Source: Roseiarcus sp963759955
Lineage (GTDB): Bacteria; Pseudomonadota; Alphaproteobacteria; Rhizobiales; Beijerinckiaceae
DNA: 64,000 nucleotides
Assembly (NCBI GenBank): GCA_963759955.1
Contig: CAVXCA010000099.1
Span: 1-64,000, forward strand
Direction: 5' to 3'
The notes under the pieces are model-generated. The model was not told the origin of the DNA. It saw only the letters and a list, made by a program, of their open reading frames with translations, and ran no database searches. Within the stretch, counting starts at the first letter, position 1. Each line of letters begins with the position of its first letter. A program made the position numbers and the translations under genes. Positions 36,705 through 46,305 of the stretch are shown piece by piece.

Positions 36705-38357
36705 ATGACCCTCCACGTTAACGCCGAAAATGCCGGCGCCGCGGTCCTCGACGACGCGCACATCGGCACCATCCAGGGCGCCTTCGGCACCATCCTTCAA
36801 GGCGACGTCGCGCCGCGCAAGACCTGGAAGCATCGGCTCACGACGCTTCTCGCCATTCTCGGTCCCGGCCTCATCGTCATGGTCGGCGACAACGACGCCG
36901 GCGCCTTCGCCACCTACGGCCAGGCCGGCCAGAACTACGGCACGACGCTGCTGTGGACGCTGGCGCTGCTGATTCCGGTTCTCTACGTCAACCAGGAGAT
37001 GGTGCTGCGCCTGGGCGCAGTGACCGGCGTCGGCCACGCGCGCCTGATCTTCGAGCGCTTCGGCAAGTTCTGGGGCGCGTTCAGCGTCATCGACCTGTTC
37101 CTGCTCAACGCGCTGACCATCGTCACCGAGTTCATCGGCATCGCGCTCGCGCTCGATTACCTCGGCCTCGACAAGACCACGGGCGTCGTCGTCGCCGCCG
37201 GCCTGATCGTCGCGGCGGTCAGCACCGGCAACTTCCGGCGTTTCGAGCGCTTCTCGATGATGCTGGTCTTCGCCAGTCTGCTGCTCGTGCCCATCTATTT
37301 GATGGCCCATCCGCCGTTCGCCCAAGTCGCGCACGACTTCGTCGTTCCGCAATTTCCTGCGAACGGCAAGTTGAGCGACGTGATGCTGCTCGTCATCGGC
37401 ATCGTCGGCACCACGGTCGCGCCCTGGCAGCTGTTCTTCCAGCAGAGCTACGTCATCGACAAGCGCATCACCCCGCGCTTCATTCGTTACGAGCGCCTCG
37501 ATCTGTGGATCGGCATCGTGCTCGTCGTCATCGGCGCCGTCGCGATCATGGCCTTCACGGCGGCGACCTTCGCCGGCCAGAGCGAGTTCGGCGCTTTCAC
37601 CGATGCGGGCGGCATCGCCGCCGGCATCGACAAATACGTCGGCAAGACCGCCGGCGTGATGTTCGCCATCGCGCTGATCGACGCCGCCCTCATCGGCGCT
37701 TCGGCGGTGTCGCTGTCCACGGCCTACGCGATCGGCGACGTCTTCTCGGCGCGCCACTCGCTGCACCGCAAAGTCACCGACGCCAAGTGTTTCTATGCGG
37801 TCTACGCGCTGCTGATCGCGGTCGCCGCGGCCGTCGTGCTCACGCCCGGCTCCCCGCTCGGGCTGCTGACCCTGGCGGTGCAGACCCTCGCCGGCGTGCT
37901 GCTGCCGAGCGCGACGGTATTCCTGCTGCTGCTGTGCAACGACAAGGCGGTTCTCGGACCCTGGGTGAACCCGCGCTGGCTCAACTATTTCACCGGCGCG
38001 GTCATCGCGGTGTTGGTGCTGCTTTCGATCATCTTGACCGCCTCGGTGCTGTTCCCGGACGCGACGAACGAACAAGTGATCCTCGGCATTCTCGAAGGGG
38101 GCGGAGCCGTCGCTGCGGTCGTCGCCTTGACGACCATCGTGCTGAGCCGAAACGGAAACGCAGCCAAACGTTCGGAGGATAAGGTCGCCGCGACGATCGC
38201 GCGCAACACCTGGCGCATGCCGCCGCTGGATCAACTGCCGCCGGCCAGCTTCTCGCTCGCCGCCAAGACCTGGATGGGCGTGCTGCGTCTCTACCTCGTC
38301 GTCGCCGGCGGAATGGTTCTGTTCCGGATCGTCACGCTGGCGATCGGCCAAGGCTGA
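36705..38357 (+). CDS. Nramp-like divalent cation transporter with divergent metal site
   Basis: A 550-residue Nramp-family protein with about eleven to twelve helices and longer ends than usual. The helix 1 motif is VMVGDNDAGAFATYG instead of DPGN, and helix 6 reads TTVAPWQLFFQQSYV instead of MPH, which alters the known metal ligands. Other family stretches (NQEMVLRLGAVTGVGHARL, VTEFIGIALAL) are conserved. A role in Mg2+ or other non-classical cation uptake is possible. ATG 36705 is six bases behind the Shine-Dalgarno; an out-of-frame ATG sits at 36700. A structured leader precedes the gene, fitting control by ion level. Confidence 0.87.
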   Translation: MTLHVNAENAGAAVLDDAHIGTIQGAFGTILQGDVAPRKTWKHRLTTLLAILGPGLIVMVGDNDAGAFATYGQAGQNYGTTLLWTLALLIPVLYVNQEMVLRLGAVTGVGHARLIFERFGKFWGAFSVIDLFLLNALTIVTEFIGIALALDYLGLDKTTGVVVAAGLIVAAVSTGNFRRFERFSMMLVFASLLLVPIYLMAHPPFAQVAHDFVVPQFPANGKLSDVMLLVIGIVGTTVAPWQLFFQQSYVIDKRITPRFIRYERLDLWIGIVLVVIGAVAIMAFTAATFAGQSEFGAFTDAGGIAAGIDKYVGKTAGVMFAIALIDAALIGASAVSLSTAYAIGDVFSARHSLHRKVTDAKCFYAVYALLIAVAAAVVLTPGSPLGLLTLAVQTLAGVLLPSATVFLLLLCNDKAVLGPWVNPRWLNYFTGAVIAVLVLLSIILTASVLFPDATNEQVILGILEGGGAVAAVVALTTIVLSRNGNAAKRSEDKVAATIARNTWRMPPLDQLPPASFSLAAKTWMGVLRLYLVVAGGMVLFRIVTLAIGQG

Positions 38358-38374
38358 CCCCCCGATCGCCGACA

Positions 38375-38416
38375 GAACGAGCGTCGCGGCGGATCGCCGC
38401 GCGCGGGCGCTCGTTC
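38375..38416 (+). terminator. Two-part hairpin after the Nramp-like gene
   Basis: GAACGAGCG at 38375-38383 pairs with CGCTCGTTC at 38408-38416; inside, GCGGCG pairs with CGCCGC around GAT. It lies 18 bases after the stop codon. There is no T run, so it may act as a transcript end or stabiliser rather than a classic terminator. Confidence 0.45.
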
Positions 38417-38548
38417 CGCCAACTCGCATTTTCGTTGTCGGCGGACGTCGCCCGTCTTTGGCGCCGGCCTGCGGCTGTGGTACAGCGGCGCGCCGGGCCG
38501 GCCAGCATGGGCCGCCCTCTTCCTCAATAAGAAGACCGCCATTCCCCA

Positions 38549-39973
38549 ATGACACAAGTCGTGACGCGTTTCGCGCCCTCCCCGACCGGATTCCTGCACA
38601 TTGGCGGCGCGCGCACCGCGCTGTTCAACTGGCTCTACGCCAAGCGCTTCAATGGGAAGTTCCTGCTGCGCATCGAGGACACCGACCGCGAACGCTCGAC
38701 CCAAGCCGCCGTCGACGCCATCATCGACGGCCTCGATTGGCTCGGGCTGAAATGGGACGGCGAGGCGATCAGCCAATACGAGCGCGTCGAGCGCCATCGC
38801 GAGGTCGCCGAACAATTGCTCGCCTCGGGCGGCGCCTATCGCTGCTATGCGAGCCCCGAGGAACTCGAGGAGATGCGCGCCAAGGCTCGCCTCGAGGGCA
38901 AGCCGATGCGCTACGACGGGCGCTGGCGCGACCGCGGTCCGAGCGAAGCACCGCCCGGCGTCAAGCCGGTGATCCGCCTGCGCGCGCGCCAGGAAGGCGA
39001 GACCATCGTCGACGACAAGGTGCAGGGCAAGGTGACCTTCGCCAACAAGGAACTCGACGATCTCGTGCTTCTACGCTCCGACGGCAATCCGACCTACATG
39101 CTCGCCGTCGTCGTCGACGACCACGACATGGGCGTCACCCACATCATCCGCGGCGACGACCATCTGACCAACGCCGCGCGGCAGATGCAGATCTACGCCG
39201 CGCTCGGGTGGGACCTGCCTATCATGGCGCATATTCCGCTGATCCACGGGCCGGACGGCGCCAAGCTCTCCAAGCGTCATGGCGCGCTCGGCGTCGACGC
39301 CTATCGCGCGATGGGCTATCTGCCCGCCGCGCTGCGCAATTACCTCGTGCGGCTCGGCTGGAGCCAGGGCGACCGCGAATTCTTCTCCACCGAGGATCTG
39401 ATCGCGGCGTTCGATCTGCCGGCGATCGGCCGCTCGCCGTCGCGCTTCGACTTCGTCAAGCTCGAGAACATGAACGGCCATTTCATGCGCGCGACGCCCG
39501 ACGCCGAATTGCTCGAAGCGCTGATCGCCGCCCTGCCCTATCTGCCCGGCGGCCCCGCCGTCGCGGCCAAGCTCGACGACGCCAAGCGCGCCCTGCTCGC
39601 GAGCGCGCTGCCCGGCCTGAAGGAACGCGCCAAGACGCTCGTCGAGCTTCTCGACGGCGCCGGCTTTCTGTTCGCCGAACGGCCGCTGGCGATGGACGAA
39701 AAGGCCGAGGAGATCCTGGCGCGCGGCGGGAGGCTGCACCTGGAGGCGCTGCTGCCGCGCCTGGAGGCGATCGAGGGCTGGAGCGCGGCCGCGACCGAGG
39801 CGGCTGTGCGCGACTATGCCGCCGAGCAAGGCGCCAAACTCGGCGCCATTGCCCAGCCGTTGCGCGCCGCCGTGACCGGCCGCGCAACCTCGCCGGGCAT
39901 TTTCGACGTGCTGGCGACGCTCGGGCGCGAAGAGAGCCTGGGGCGGCTCAGGGATCAGGCGCGCGCGTCTTGA
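38549..39973 (+). CDS. gltX: Glutamate-tRNA ligase
   Basis: A 474-residue class I aminoacyl-tRNA synthetase charging tRNA-Glu. The HIGH-type motif is FAPSPTGFLHIGG (residues 8-20) and the KMSKS-type motif is KLSKRHG near residue 242. The anticodon-binding C-terminal part ends TSPGIFDVLATLGRE. Length is as expected. Alphaproteobacteria often have two GltX copies, one also charging tRNA-Gln for amidation by GatCAB; this copy cannot be assigned to one role. It follows the Nramp-like gene by 191 bases. Confidence 0.96.
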   Translation: MTQVVTRFAPSPTGFLHIGGARTALFNWLYAKRFNGKFLLRIEDTDRERSTQAAVDAIIDGLDWLGLKWDGEAISQYERVERHREVAEQLLASGGAYRCYASPEELEEMRAKARLEGKPMRYDGRWRDRGPSEAPPGVKPVIRLRARQEGETIVDDKVQGKVTFANKELDDLVLLRSDGNPTYMLAVVVDDHDMGVTHIIRGDDHLTNAARQMQIYAALGWDLPIMAHIPLIHGPDGAKLSKRHGALGVDAYRAMGYLPAALRNYLVRLGWSQGDREFFSTEDLIAAFDLPAIGRSPSRFDFVKLENMNGHFMRATPDAELLEALIAALPYLPGGPAVAAKLDDAKRALLASALPGLKERAKTLVELLDGAGFLFAERPLAMDEKAEEILARGGRLHLEALLPRLEAIEGWSAAATEAAVRDYAAEQGAKLGAIAQPLRAAVTGRATSPGIFDVLATLGREESLGRLRDQARAS

Positions 39974-40218
39974 GAGCGCCGCCGACGGCAGGGCGTTTGG
40001 CCCGCCCCGCGCCTGTCGTCTTCCTGTCACATCCGCCCGGCATGGCACGCTGACGGCGCCTCGCCGACCGTATCGGTCGCCCTCGGACGGAAAGGCGTCG
40101 CCCGACCATATTTTCGTTTGCCTTCGCGCCCGCGGATGTGATTTCCCATGCAAGCGTTTCTTCGCGCGCCCGATTCCCCGAACGCCGTCCCGCCCGTCGC
40201 TCCAGCCGGATCGATCTG

Positions 40219-41952
40219 ATGTCGAAACTCTACAGCATCGCCTCGGTCAGCCGTCGGGTTCTGCCCAACCATTGGGACCTGATCGCCCTCGCCGTGATCA
40301 TGGCGGTTCTCGCCGCGATCGCGCGCGCTTATCACGGCATCTCCGCGCCGCTGCCGCCCGCCAACGTGCCCGCCGTCTCGCTCGACTATGGCCAGCTGCC
40401 GTATTACGCGCTGCGCACCGCGCTGCGCATGTTCGCGGCGCTGGCGGCTTCGTTCGTATTCACCTTCACCTATGCGACGCTGGCGGCCAAGAGCCGGCGC
40501 GCCGAAATGGTGCTGATCCCCGTTCTCGACATCCTGCAATCAGTGCCGATTCTCGGCTTCCTGTCGTTCACGGTGACGTTCTTCCTCGGACTGTTCCCAG
40601 GCAACGTGCTCGGCGCGGAATGCGCGGCGATCTTCGCGGTCTTCACCAGCCAAGCCTGGAACATGGCCTTCTCGCTCTATCAGTCGCTGCGCACGGTGCC
40701 GCGCGATCTCGACGAGGTCGCGCGCGGCTTCCGCCTCACCGGCTGGCAGAAGTTCTGGCAGTTGGAGGCGCCCTTCGCGGTGCCCGGCCTGATCTGGAAC
40801 ACCATGATGTCGATGTCGGGCGGCTGGTTCTTCGTCGTCGCCGCCGAAGCGATCACCGTCGGCGACACCACAATCACCTTGCCGGGCGTCGGCTCCTATA
40901 TCGCCGCCGCCAACGACGCGGGACGCTGGGACGCCATTCTCGCGGCCGTCGCGACGATGGGGGTCGTCATTCTGCTTTACGATCAGCTGCTGTTCCGCCC
41001 GATCATCGCCTGGGCGGGAAAGTTCCGCGTCGAGCTGTCGGTCGGCCAGCAAGTCGAACGCTCCTGGGTGCTCGATCTTCTGCAGCGGACCCACTGGATC
41101 CGACTGGGCTTCCGCCCGATCTTCGCGGCGCTGCGCTCGGTGACCTTCTGGCGCTTGAGCCTCCCCAGACTCTTCCGCGCCGACGCGCTAGCGCCGACGC
41201 CGGCGGCTTCGCGCATTCTCGACGTCGGCTGGATCGTCGTCGTGGTCGCCGTGGCGCTGTGGGCGCTGTGGAGCGTCGTCGCCTATGTCGGAACGGAACT
41301 CGGTTGGCCCGACGTCGTCGACGCTACGCTTCTCACCTTCTACACGCTGTTGCGCGTCATCGTGCTGATGGCGCTGGCCACGATCGTCTGGGTGCCGATC
41401 AGCGTGTGGGTCGGCCTCAGGCCGCGCTGGGCCGAAGCGGTTCAGCCAATCGCGCAGTTTCTCGCGGCGTTTCCGGTCAATCTCCTGTTCGGCGCCGCGG
41501 TCAGCCTCGTGGTGGCGTTCCATCTCAATCCGGACATCTGGCTGAGCGGCCTCATCGTGTTCGGCACGCAATGGTACATCGTGTTCAACACCATCGGCGG
41601 CGCGGCGGCGTTTCCCAACGACTTGCGCGAGGCGGCAACGAATTTCCGCGTCCACGGCTGGGATTGGTGGCGGCAGGTCATTCTGCCGGGCATCGCCCCC
41701 TATTACCTGACCGGCGCGATCACCGCCTCGGGCGGCTCGTGGAACGCTTCGATCGTCGCCGAATACGTCAAGTGGAAGGACCAGACCGTCTCGGCCCACG
41801 GCATCGGCAATTATATCGCGGTGGCGACCGACAAGGGCGACTTCCCCAAGATCGTCCTGGGCGTCGCGATCATGTCGATCTTCGTCACCTTGTTCAACCG
41901 ACTGTTCTGGCGCCAGCTCTACGCCTACGCCGAGCGGCGCCTGCGCCTGTAA
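40219..41952 (+). CDS. ABC transporter permease with two fused permease domains (anion type)
   Basis: A 577-residue inner-membrane protein with two binding-protein-dependent permease domains in one chain, like the duplicated permeases of the NitT/TauT anion transporter group. The two ATPase-contact loops can be seen as EVARGFRLTGWQKFWQLEAPF in the first half and EAATNFRVHGWDWWRQVILP in the second, each joined to helix-rich parts. ATG 40219 is chosen; ATG 40138 and 40148 are in the upstream stretch. The ATPase gene follows after 26 bases. No substrate-binding protein is near, so the ligand is unknown. Confidence 0.88.
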   Translation: MSKLYSIASVSRRVLPNHWDLIALAVIMAVLAAIARAYHGISAPLPPANVPAVSLDYGQLPYYALRTALRMFAALAASFVFTFTYATLAAKSRRAEMVLIPVLDILQSVPILGFLSFTVTFFLGLFPGNVLGAECAAIFAVFTSQAWNMAFSLYQSLRTVPRDLDEVARGFRLTGWQKFWQLEAPFAVPGLIWNTMMSMSGGWFFVVAAEAITVGDTTITLPGVGSYIAAANDAGRWDAILAAVATMGVVILLYDQLLFRPIIAWAGKFRVELSVGQQVERSWVLDLLQRTHWIRLGFRPIFAALRSVTFWRLSLPRLFRADALAPTPAASRILDVGWIVVVVAVALWALWSVVAYVGTELGWPDVVDATLLTFYTLLRVIVLMALATIVWVPISVWVGLRPRWAEAVQPIAQFLAAFPVNLLFGAAVSLVVAFHLNPDIWLSGLIVFGTQWYIVFNTIGGAAAFPNDLREAATNFRVHGWDWWRQVILPGIAPYYLTGAITASGGSWNASIVAEYVKWKDQTVSAHGIGNYIAVATDKGDFPKIVLGVAIMSIFVTLFNRLFWRQLYAYAERRLRL

Positions 41953-41978
41953 CCATCCGACATTAAGAGGACAACGCC

Positions 41979-43292
41979 ATGCTCGACCCCTCTTCGACGG
42001 CGCTGCTCGACGTCGCCAACGTCAGCCAGACCTACGCCAAAGGTTCCGGCGAAGTCGGCGCGCCGGTGCTGCACGACGTCTCCCTGACGCTCAAGACAGG
42101 CGAAATCGTCGCCCTGCTCGGGCGTTCGGGCTGCGGCAAGTCGACCTTGCTGCGCATCATCTCCGGGTTGGCCCATCCCAGCGAAGGCAAGGTCACGATC
42201 GCCGGCAAGCCGGTCGACGGCCCCGCCGAGGGCGTCGCGATGGTGTTCCAGAGTTTCGCGTTGTTCCCCTGGCTCTCCGTGCTCGACAACGTCGAGATCG
42301 GCCTCAGGGCGCAGGGGGTCGCGCTCGACGAAACGCGCAAGCGCGCGTTGCAGGCGATCGACGTCATCGGCCTCGACGGTTTCGAATCCGCCTATCCCAA
42401 GGAACTCTCGGGCGGCATGCGCCAACGCGTCGGTTTCGCCCGCGCGCTGGTCGTACAGCCGCAGATCCTGTTGATGGACGAGCCGTTTTCGGCGCTCGAT
42501 GTGCTGACCGCGGAAACCTTGCGCACCGATCTGCTCGACCTCTGGCAGGAGGGGCGCATCCCGATCAAATCGATCCTGATGGTCACCCACAACATCGAGG
42601 AAGCGGTGCTGATGTGCGACCGCGTGCTCGTGCTGTCGTCGAACCCAGGACGGATCGCGGCGGAAATCGCGATCCCGCTCACCCATCCACGCGACCGCCT
42701 CGACCCCGAGTTCCGCCAATTCGTCGATAAGATCTACGCGCTGATGACTCAGCGCCCCGAACCGAAACCGGCGGGTCGCGAAGCGGTCGCACAAGGCGCC
42801 GGGCTCGGCTTGGCGCTGCCGCTGGTCTCGACCAATTCGCTCGCCGGCATGCTCGAGGAAATCGCCGCCTCGCCTTACAACGGTCAAGCCGACCTGCCGC
42901 ACTTGGCCGACTCGCTGCAGCTCGAGATCGACGATCTCTTCCCGCTCGGCGAAACCTTGCAGCTCTTGCACTTGGCCGAATTCGCCGACGCCGACATCAA
43001 GCTCACCGCGGTCGGCAAGCGCTTCGTCGACATGGACGTCGATCAGCGCAAGAAGCTGTTCGGCGATCAGCTGCTCGCCAACATCCCGCTGGCGGCGCAT
43101 ATCAAACGGGTGCTCGACGAACGGCCGAGCCACCGCGCCCCCGCCACCCGTTTCCGCGAGGAGCTGGAGGACTATATGTCCGAGGACTACGCCGAACGCA
43201 CGTTGCGCGCGATCATCAACCTCGGCCGCTACGGCGAACTGTTCGCCTATGACGAGAACGCGACGACGTTCAGCTACGAGAACCCGCAATAG
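41979..43292 (+). CDS. ABC transporter ATP-binding protein with C-terminal AAA-associated domain
   Basis: A 437-residue ATPase partner of the fused permease. Walker A is GRSGCGKST (residues 48-56), signature ELSGGMRQR, Walker B ILLMDEPFSALD, and H-loop VTHNIEEA. Residues about 285-425 form an extra domain (SLAGMLEEIAASPYNGQADL, LADSLQLEIDDLFP), of the AAA-associated type often found on nitrate/sulfonate-like ATPases, perhaps a regulatory winged-helix part. An AGAGGA site precedes the ATG. The two genes make an operon placed between gltX and gltA. Confidence 0.9.
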   Translation: MLDPSSTALLDVANVSQTYAKGSGEVGAPVLHDVSLTLKTGEIVALLGRSGCGKSTLLRIISGLAHPSEGKVTIAGKPVDGPAEGVAMVFQSFALFPWLSVLDNVEIGLRAQGVALDETRKRALQAIDVIGLDGFESAYPKELSGGMRQRVGFARALVVQPQILLMDEPFSALDVLTAETLRTDLLDLWQEGRIPIKSILMVTHNIEEAVLMCDRVLVLSSNPGRIAAEIAIPLTHPRDRLDPEFRQFVDKIYALMTQRPEPKPAGREAVAQGAGLGLALPLVSTNSLAGMLEEIAASPYNGQADLPHLADSLQLEIDDLFPLGETLQLLHLAEFADADIKLTAVGKRFVDMDVDQRKKLFGDQLLANIPLAAHIKRVLDERPSHRAPATRFREELEDYMSEDYAERTLRAIINLGRYGELFAYDENATTFSYENPQ

Positions 43293-43412
43293 CCGACCCC
43301 GAGCGAGCGCCGCTTCGTCTTATTATTGACTTGTCGCGTCGATGACGATCCGCTAGCGGTATTGCACTGCACAATCGCGCATTCGGCGCAGCGCGCCGTT
43401 GGGAGAAGGTTG

Positions 43413-44702
43413 ATGTCCGCACCGTCCGCAAGCCTGAAATTTGGCGATAAGAGCGTCGACCTTCCGGTCAAGCCGGGAACCATTGGCCCCTCGGTGGTCG
43501 ACATCGGCAAGCTCTACGGCCAAACTGGCATGTTCACCTTCGACCCGGGCTTCACCTCGACCGCGAGCACAGAGTCGAAAATCACCTATATCGACGGCGA
43601 CGAGGGCGTGCTGCTCTATCGCGGCTACCCGATCGAGCAGCTCGCCGAGCACGGCGATTTTCTCGAGACCTGCTATCTCCTGCTCTACGGCGAATTGCCG
43701 ACCGCGACGCAGAAGTTGGACTTCGATTACCGCGTCACGCGCCACACGATGGTCCATGAGCAGATGTCGCGGTTCTTCAATGGATTCCGCCGCGACGCGC
43801 ACCCGATGGCGGTCATGGTGGCCTGTGTCGGCGCGCTCGCCGCCTTTTATCACGACTCGATCGACATCAACGATCCGCTGCAGCGCGAGATCGCCTCGGT
43901 TCGCATGGTCGCCAAGATGCCGACGCTCGCCGCAATGGCCTACAAGTACTCGATCGGCCAGCCGTTCATGTATCCGAAGAACGACATCGACTATTCCGCG
44001 AACTTCCTGCGCATGTGCTTCGGCGTCCCTTGCGAGGACTACAAAGTGAATGCGGTGCTGGCGCGCGCGCTCGACCGCATCTTCATCCTGCACGCCGACC
44101 ACGAACAGAACGCCTCGACCTCGACGGTGCGTCTGGCCGGCTCGTCCGGCGCCAATCCGTTCGCCTGCGTCGCGGCGGGCATCGCCTGCCTGTGGGGCCC
44201 CGCGCACGGCGGCGCCAACGAAGCGGCGCTCAAGATGCTCGGCGAAATCGGCTCGGTCGCCAACATTCCCAAATACATCGCCAAAGCCAAGGACAAGAAC
44301 GATCCGTTCCGCCTGATGGGCTTCGGCCACCGCGTCTACAAGAATTACGATCCGCGCGCCAAGATCATGCAGAAGACCGCGCACGACGTGCTCAGCGAGC
44401 TCGGCATCAAGGACGATCCGCTGCTCGACGTCGCGATGGAGCTGGAGCGCATCGCGCTGCACGACGAGTATTTCATCGAGAAGAAGCTCTATCCGAACAT
44501 CGACTTCTATTCGGGCATCACGCTCAAGGCGATGGGCTTCCCGACCGACATGTTCACCGTGCTGTTCGCGGTGGCGCGCACGGTCGGCTGGATCGCCCAG
44601 TGGAAGGAAATGATCGACGACCCCAACCAGAAGATCGGCCGCCCGCGCCAACTCTACACCGGCGCGCCGCCCCGCGAATATCGGCCGATGGGCAATCGCT
44701 GA
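43413..44702 (+). CDS. gltA: Citrate synthase
   Basis: A 429-residue type II hexameric citrate synthase, joining acetyl-CoA and oxaloacetate at the head of the TCA cycle. Catalytic residues are in HADHEQNASTSTVRLAGSS, WGPAHGGANEAAL and the FGHRVYKNYDPRA block, with Asp in NIDFYSGI. ATG 43413 lies nine bases behind GGGAGAAGG. A TTGACT at about 43327 may be part of its promoter. Its neighbours lpxB and gltX are usual for this order. Confidence 0.97.
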   Translation: MSAPSASLKFGDKSVDLPVKPGTIGPSVVDIGKLYGQTGMFTFDPGFTSTASTESKITYIDGDEGVLLYRGYPIEQLAEHGDFLETCYLLLYGELPTATQKLDFDYRVTRHTMVHEQMSRFFNGFRRDAHPMAVMVACVGALAAFYHDSIDINDPLQREIASVRMVAKMPTLAAMAYKYSIGQPFMYPKNDIDYSANFLRMCFGVPCEDYKVNAVLARALDRIFILHADHEQNASTSTVRLAGSSGANPFACVAAGIACLWGPAHGGANEAALKMLGEIGSVANIPKYIAKAKDKNDPFRLMGFGHRVYKNYDPRAKIMQKTAHDVLSELGIKDDPLLDVAMELERIALHDEYFIEKKLYPNIDFYSGITLKAMGFPTDMFTVLFAVARTVGWIAQWKEMIDDPNQKIGRPRQLYTGAPPREYRPMGNR

Positions 44703-44725
44703 AGGGGAGCGCGGGCTCCCTTCAG
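44699..44725. terminator. Hairpin between convergent gltA and PepSY-like genes
   Basis: CTGAAGGGGAGC pairs with GCTCCCTTCAG (one bulge, short GC-rich loop) right at the ends of both genes. It could stop transcription from both sides, though no T run is present. Confidence 0.45.
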
Positions 44726-44958
44726 CGAGGAATATAGCCTTCCGCGAGGATCGCCCCGGTCTCCGCGTCGATGGTGAACCTCGCCTTCGTCCCACGCGCC
44801 AGCGGATTGGACGAAATCTCGTATTTGCGCAGCCTGCGCGGCCAGCCGGAGCGCACCTCTTCGACGGATGGGGTCTCCCCCATCCCCCAGCCGCGCTCGG
44901 CCGGCCGTGCGCGGGCGATCGCCAACGCCTCCTCTCGGCTGATCACCTTGCGCTCCAT
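44722..44958 (-). CDS. Small PepSY-like protein
   Basis: A 78-residue cytoplasmic-looking protein with no signal peptide. The layout ISREEALAIARA, a Trp-rich middle, and the ending RFTIDAETGAILAEGYIPR resemble a PepSY-type beta-hairpin (ARFTIDAETGAIL is the typical strand-turn-strand). The function is not known. It is convergent with gltA, and its stop lies in the shared hairpin. Confidence 0.65.
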   Translation of the reverse strand: MERKVISREEALAIARARPAERGWGMGETPSVEEVRSGWPRRLRKYEISSNPLARGTKARFTIDAETGAILAEGYIPR

Positions 44959-45111
44959 GGCCGACGCGTTATCGAGACGTAAAACAATGCGCCACCAAGG
45001 CTGACGACGCCAACGGCCTCATTGCCGCAGCCCTAAAACGCATAGCGAATCAATAACGTACGCCGGGTCTTTCAACGCGTTCCCACGGCCGGCGCCGCGG
45101 ACGACGGTTCC

Positions 45112-46305
45112 TCACAAGCCTGCGCTCGCGCGCGCCTTGGCCCCAATCGTCGCGAGCACTTCGCGCGCCGCTCGCTCGCTCGGGGCGGCGTCGTCGGCGC
45201 CGAGCATCAGCGTATCGAGACGCGCCAGCGCGGCGAGCTGCCCCTGGCGGGCGGGGCCGTCGCGCACGATGCCGGCGAGCGCCGCGGCGAGATGGGCCGG
45301 CGTGCAGTCGCGTTGCAGGAATTCGAGAATCGCGCGCTCGCCGAGGATGAGGTTGGGCAGCAGGATCGACGAGGGCAGCTTGACGATATGCTTCAGCGGC
45401 TCCTCGAGCCGCGAAACCTTGTAGGCGCCGACCATCGGCACGCCGGCGAGCGCGAGTTCGAGCGTCACCGTCCCCGATGCGGCAAGCGCGGCGTGCGCGA
45501 CGCGAAACGCGGCGAGCTTGGCCGCCTCGCCGACTTCGATGCGCGGCGTGACGGGCCAGCTTGCCGCGCGCGCGCGCACCTCGCTCTCTACATGCGGCAG
45601 GGTCGGCAGGACGAGTTCAAACGAGCCGCAATCGCGCGCGAGCAGCGCCAGCGCGCCGCCGAAATCCGTCATAAGCCGCGCGATCACCGAACGGCGCGAG
45701 CCGGGCAGCGCGACGATCACCGGCGGCGCGGCGGCGCGGCGGCGCGCCTCGTCCGCGTTCGGGCGCAATTCGTTCAGCCGCTCGATCAGGGGATGACCGA
45801 CATAGACGCAGCGCGGGCCGCCAAGCCGCGCGTGGGCGTCCGGCTCGAAGGGCAGCAGCGCGAGCACGCAATCGACGTAGGCGCGCATCGCTTTGGCGCG
45901 CCCCGGCCGCCACGCCCAAACGGATGGGCTGACGTAGTCGACGACAGGCAGATCGGGCAGCGCGCGCCGCGCGCGCCGCGCGACGCGATGGGTGAAATCG
46001 GGACTGTCGATGATGACGAGCGCGTCGGGTCGCGCGGCAATGACGGCTTGAGCGGTCTGACCAATGCGCGCGAGCAAGGTCGGCAATCTCGCGATGACCG
46101 GCAAGACGCCCATCACCGCGATGTCGCTCATGGGGAACAGGCTCTTCAGCCCTTCGGCCGCCATCGCTTCGCCGCCGACGCCGAGGAATTCGACTGCCCC
46201 GCCCGTCTGCGCGCGCAGCGCCCGCATCAGCTTGAAGCCGAGTTGATCGCCCGAATGCTCGCCCGCGATCAGCGCGACGCGCGGCCCTCGCGCCGGCGCG
46301 CTCAT
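45112..46305 (-). CDS. lpxB: Lipid-A-disaccharide synthase
   Basis: A 397-residue glycosyltransferase (GT19) that joins UDP-2,3-diacylglucosamine and lipid X into the lipid A disaccharide at the inner membrane. Family marks are the start VALIAGEHSGDQLGFKLM, VVDYVSPSVWAWRPGRAK, VALPGSRRSVIARL and ASGTVTLELALAGVPMV. The start overlaps the lpxI stop as ATGA. It is the last gene of the minus-strand lipid A unit. Confidence 0.96.
   Translation of the reverse strand: MSAPARGPRVALIAGEHSGDQLGFKLMRALRAQTGGAVEFLGVGGEAMAAEGLKSLFPMSDIAVMGVLPVIARLPTLLARIGQTAQAVIAARPDALVIIDSPDFTHRVARRARRALPDLPVVDYVSPSVWAWRPGRAKAMRAYVDCVLALLPFEPDAHARLGGPRCVYVGHPLIERLNELRPNADEARRRAAAPPVIVALPGSRRSVIARLMTDFGGALALLARDCGSFELVLPTLPHVESEVRARAASWPVTPRIEVGEAAKLAAFRVAHAALAASGTVTLELALAGVPMVGAYKVSRLEEPLKHIVKLPSSILLPNLILGERAILEFLQRDCTPAHLAAALAGIVRDGPARQGQLAALARLDTLMLGADDAAPSERAAREVLATIGAKARASAGL

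Noticed and set aside
43293..43412. Clear promoter for gltA
   Set aside because: TTGACT is present at about 43327 but no good -10 box lies 16-18 bases on, so it is only mentioned with the gene.
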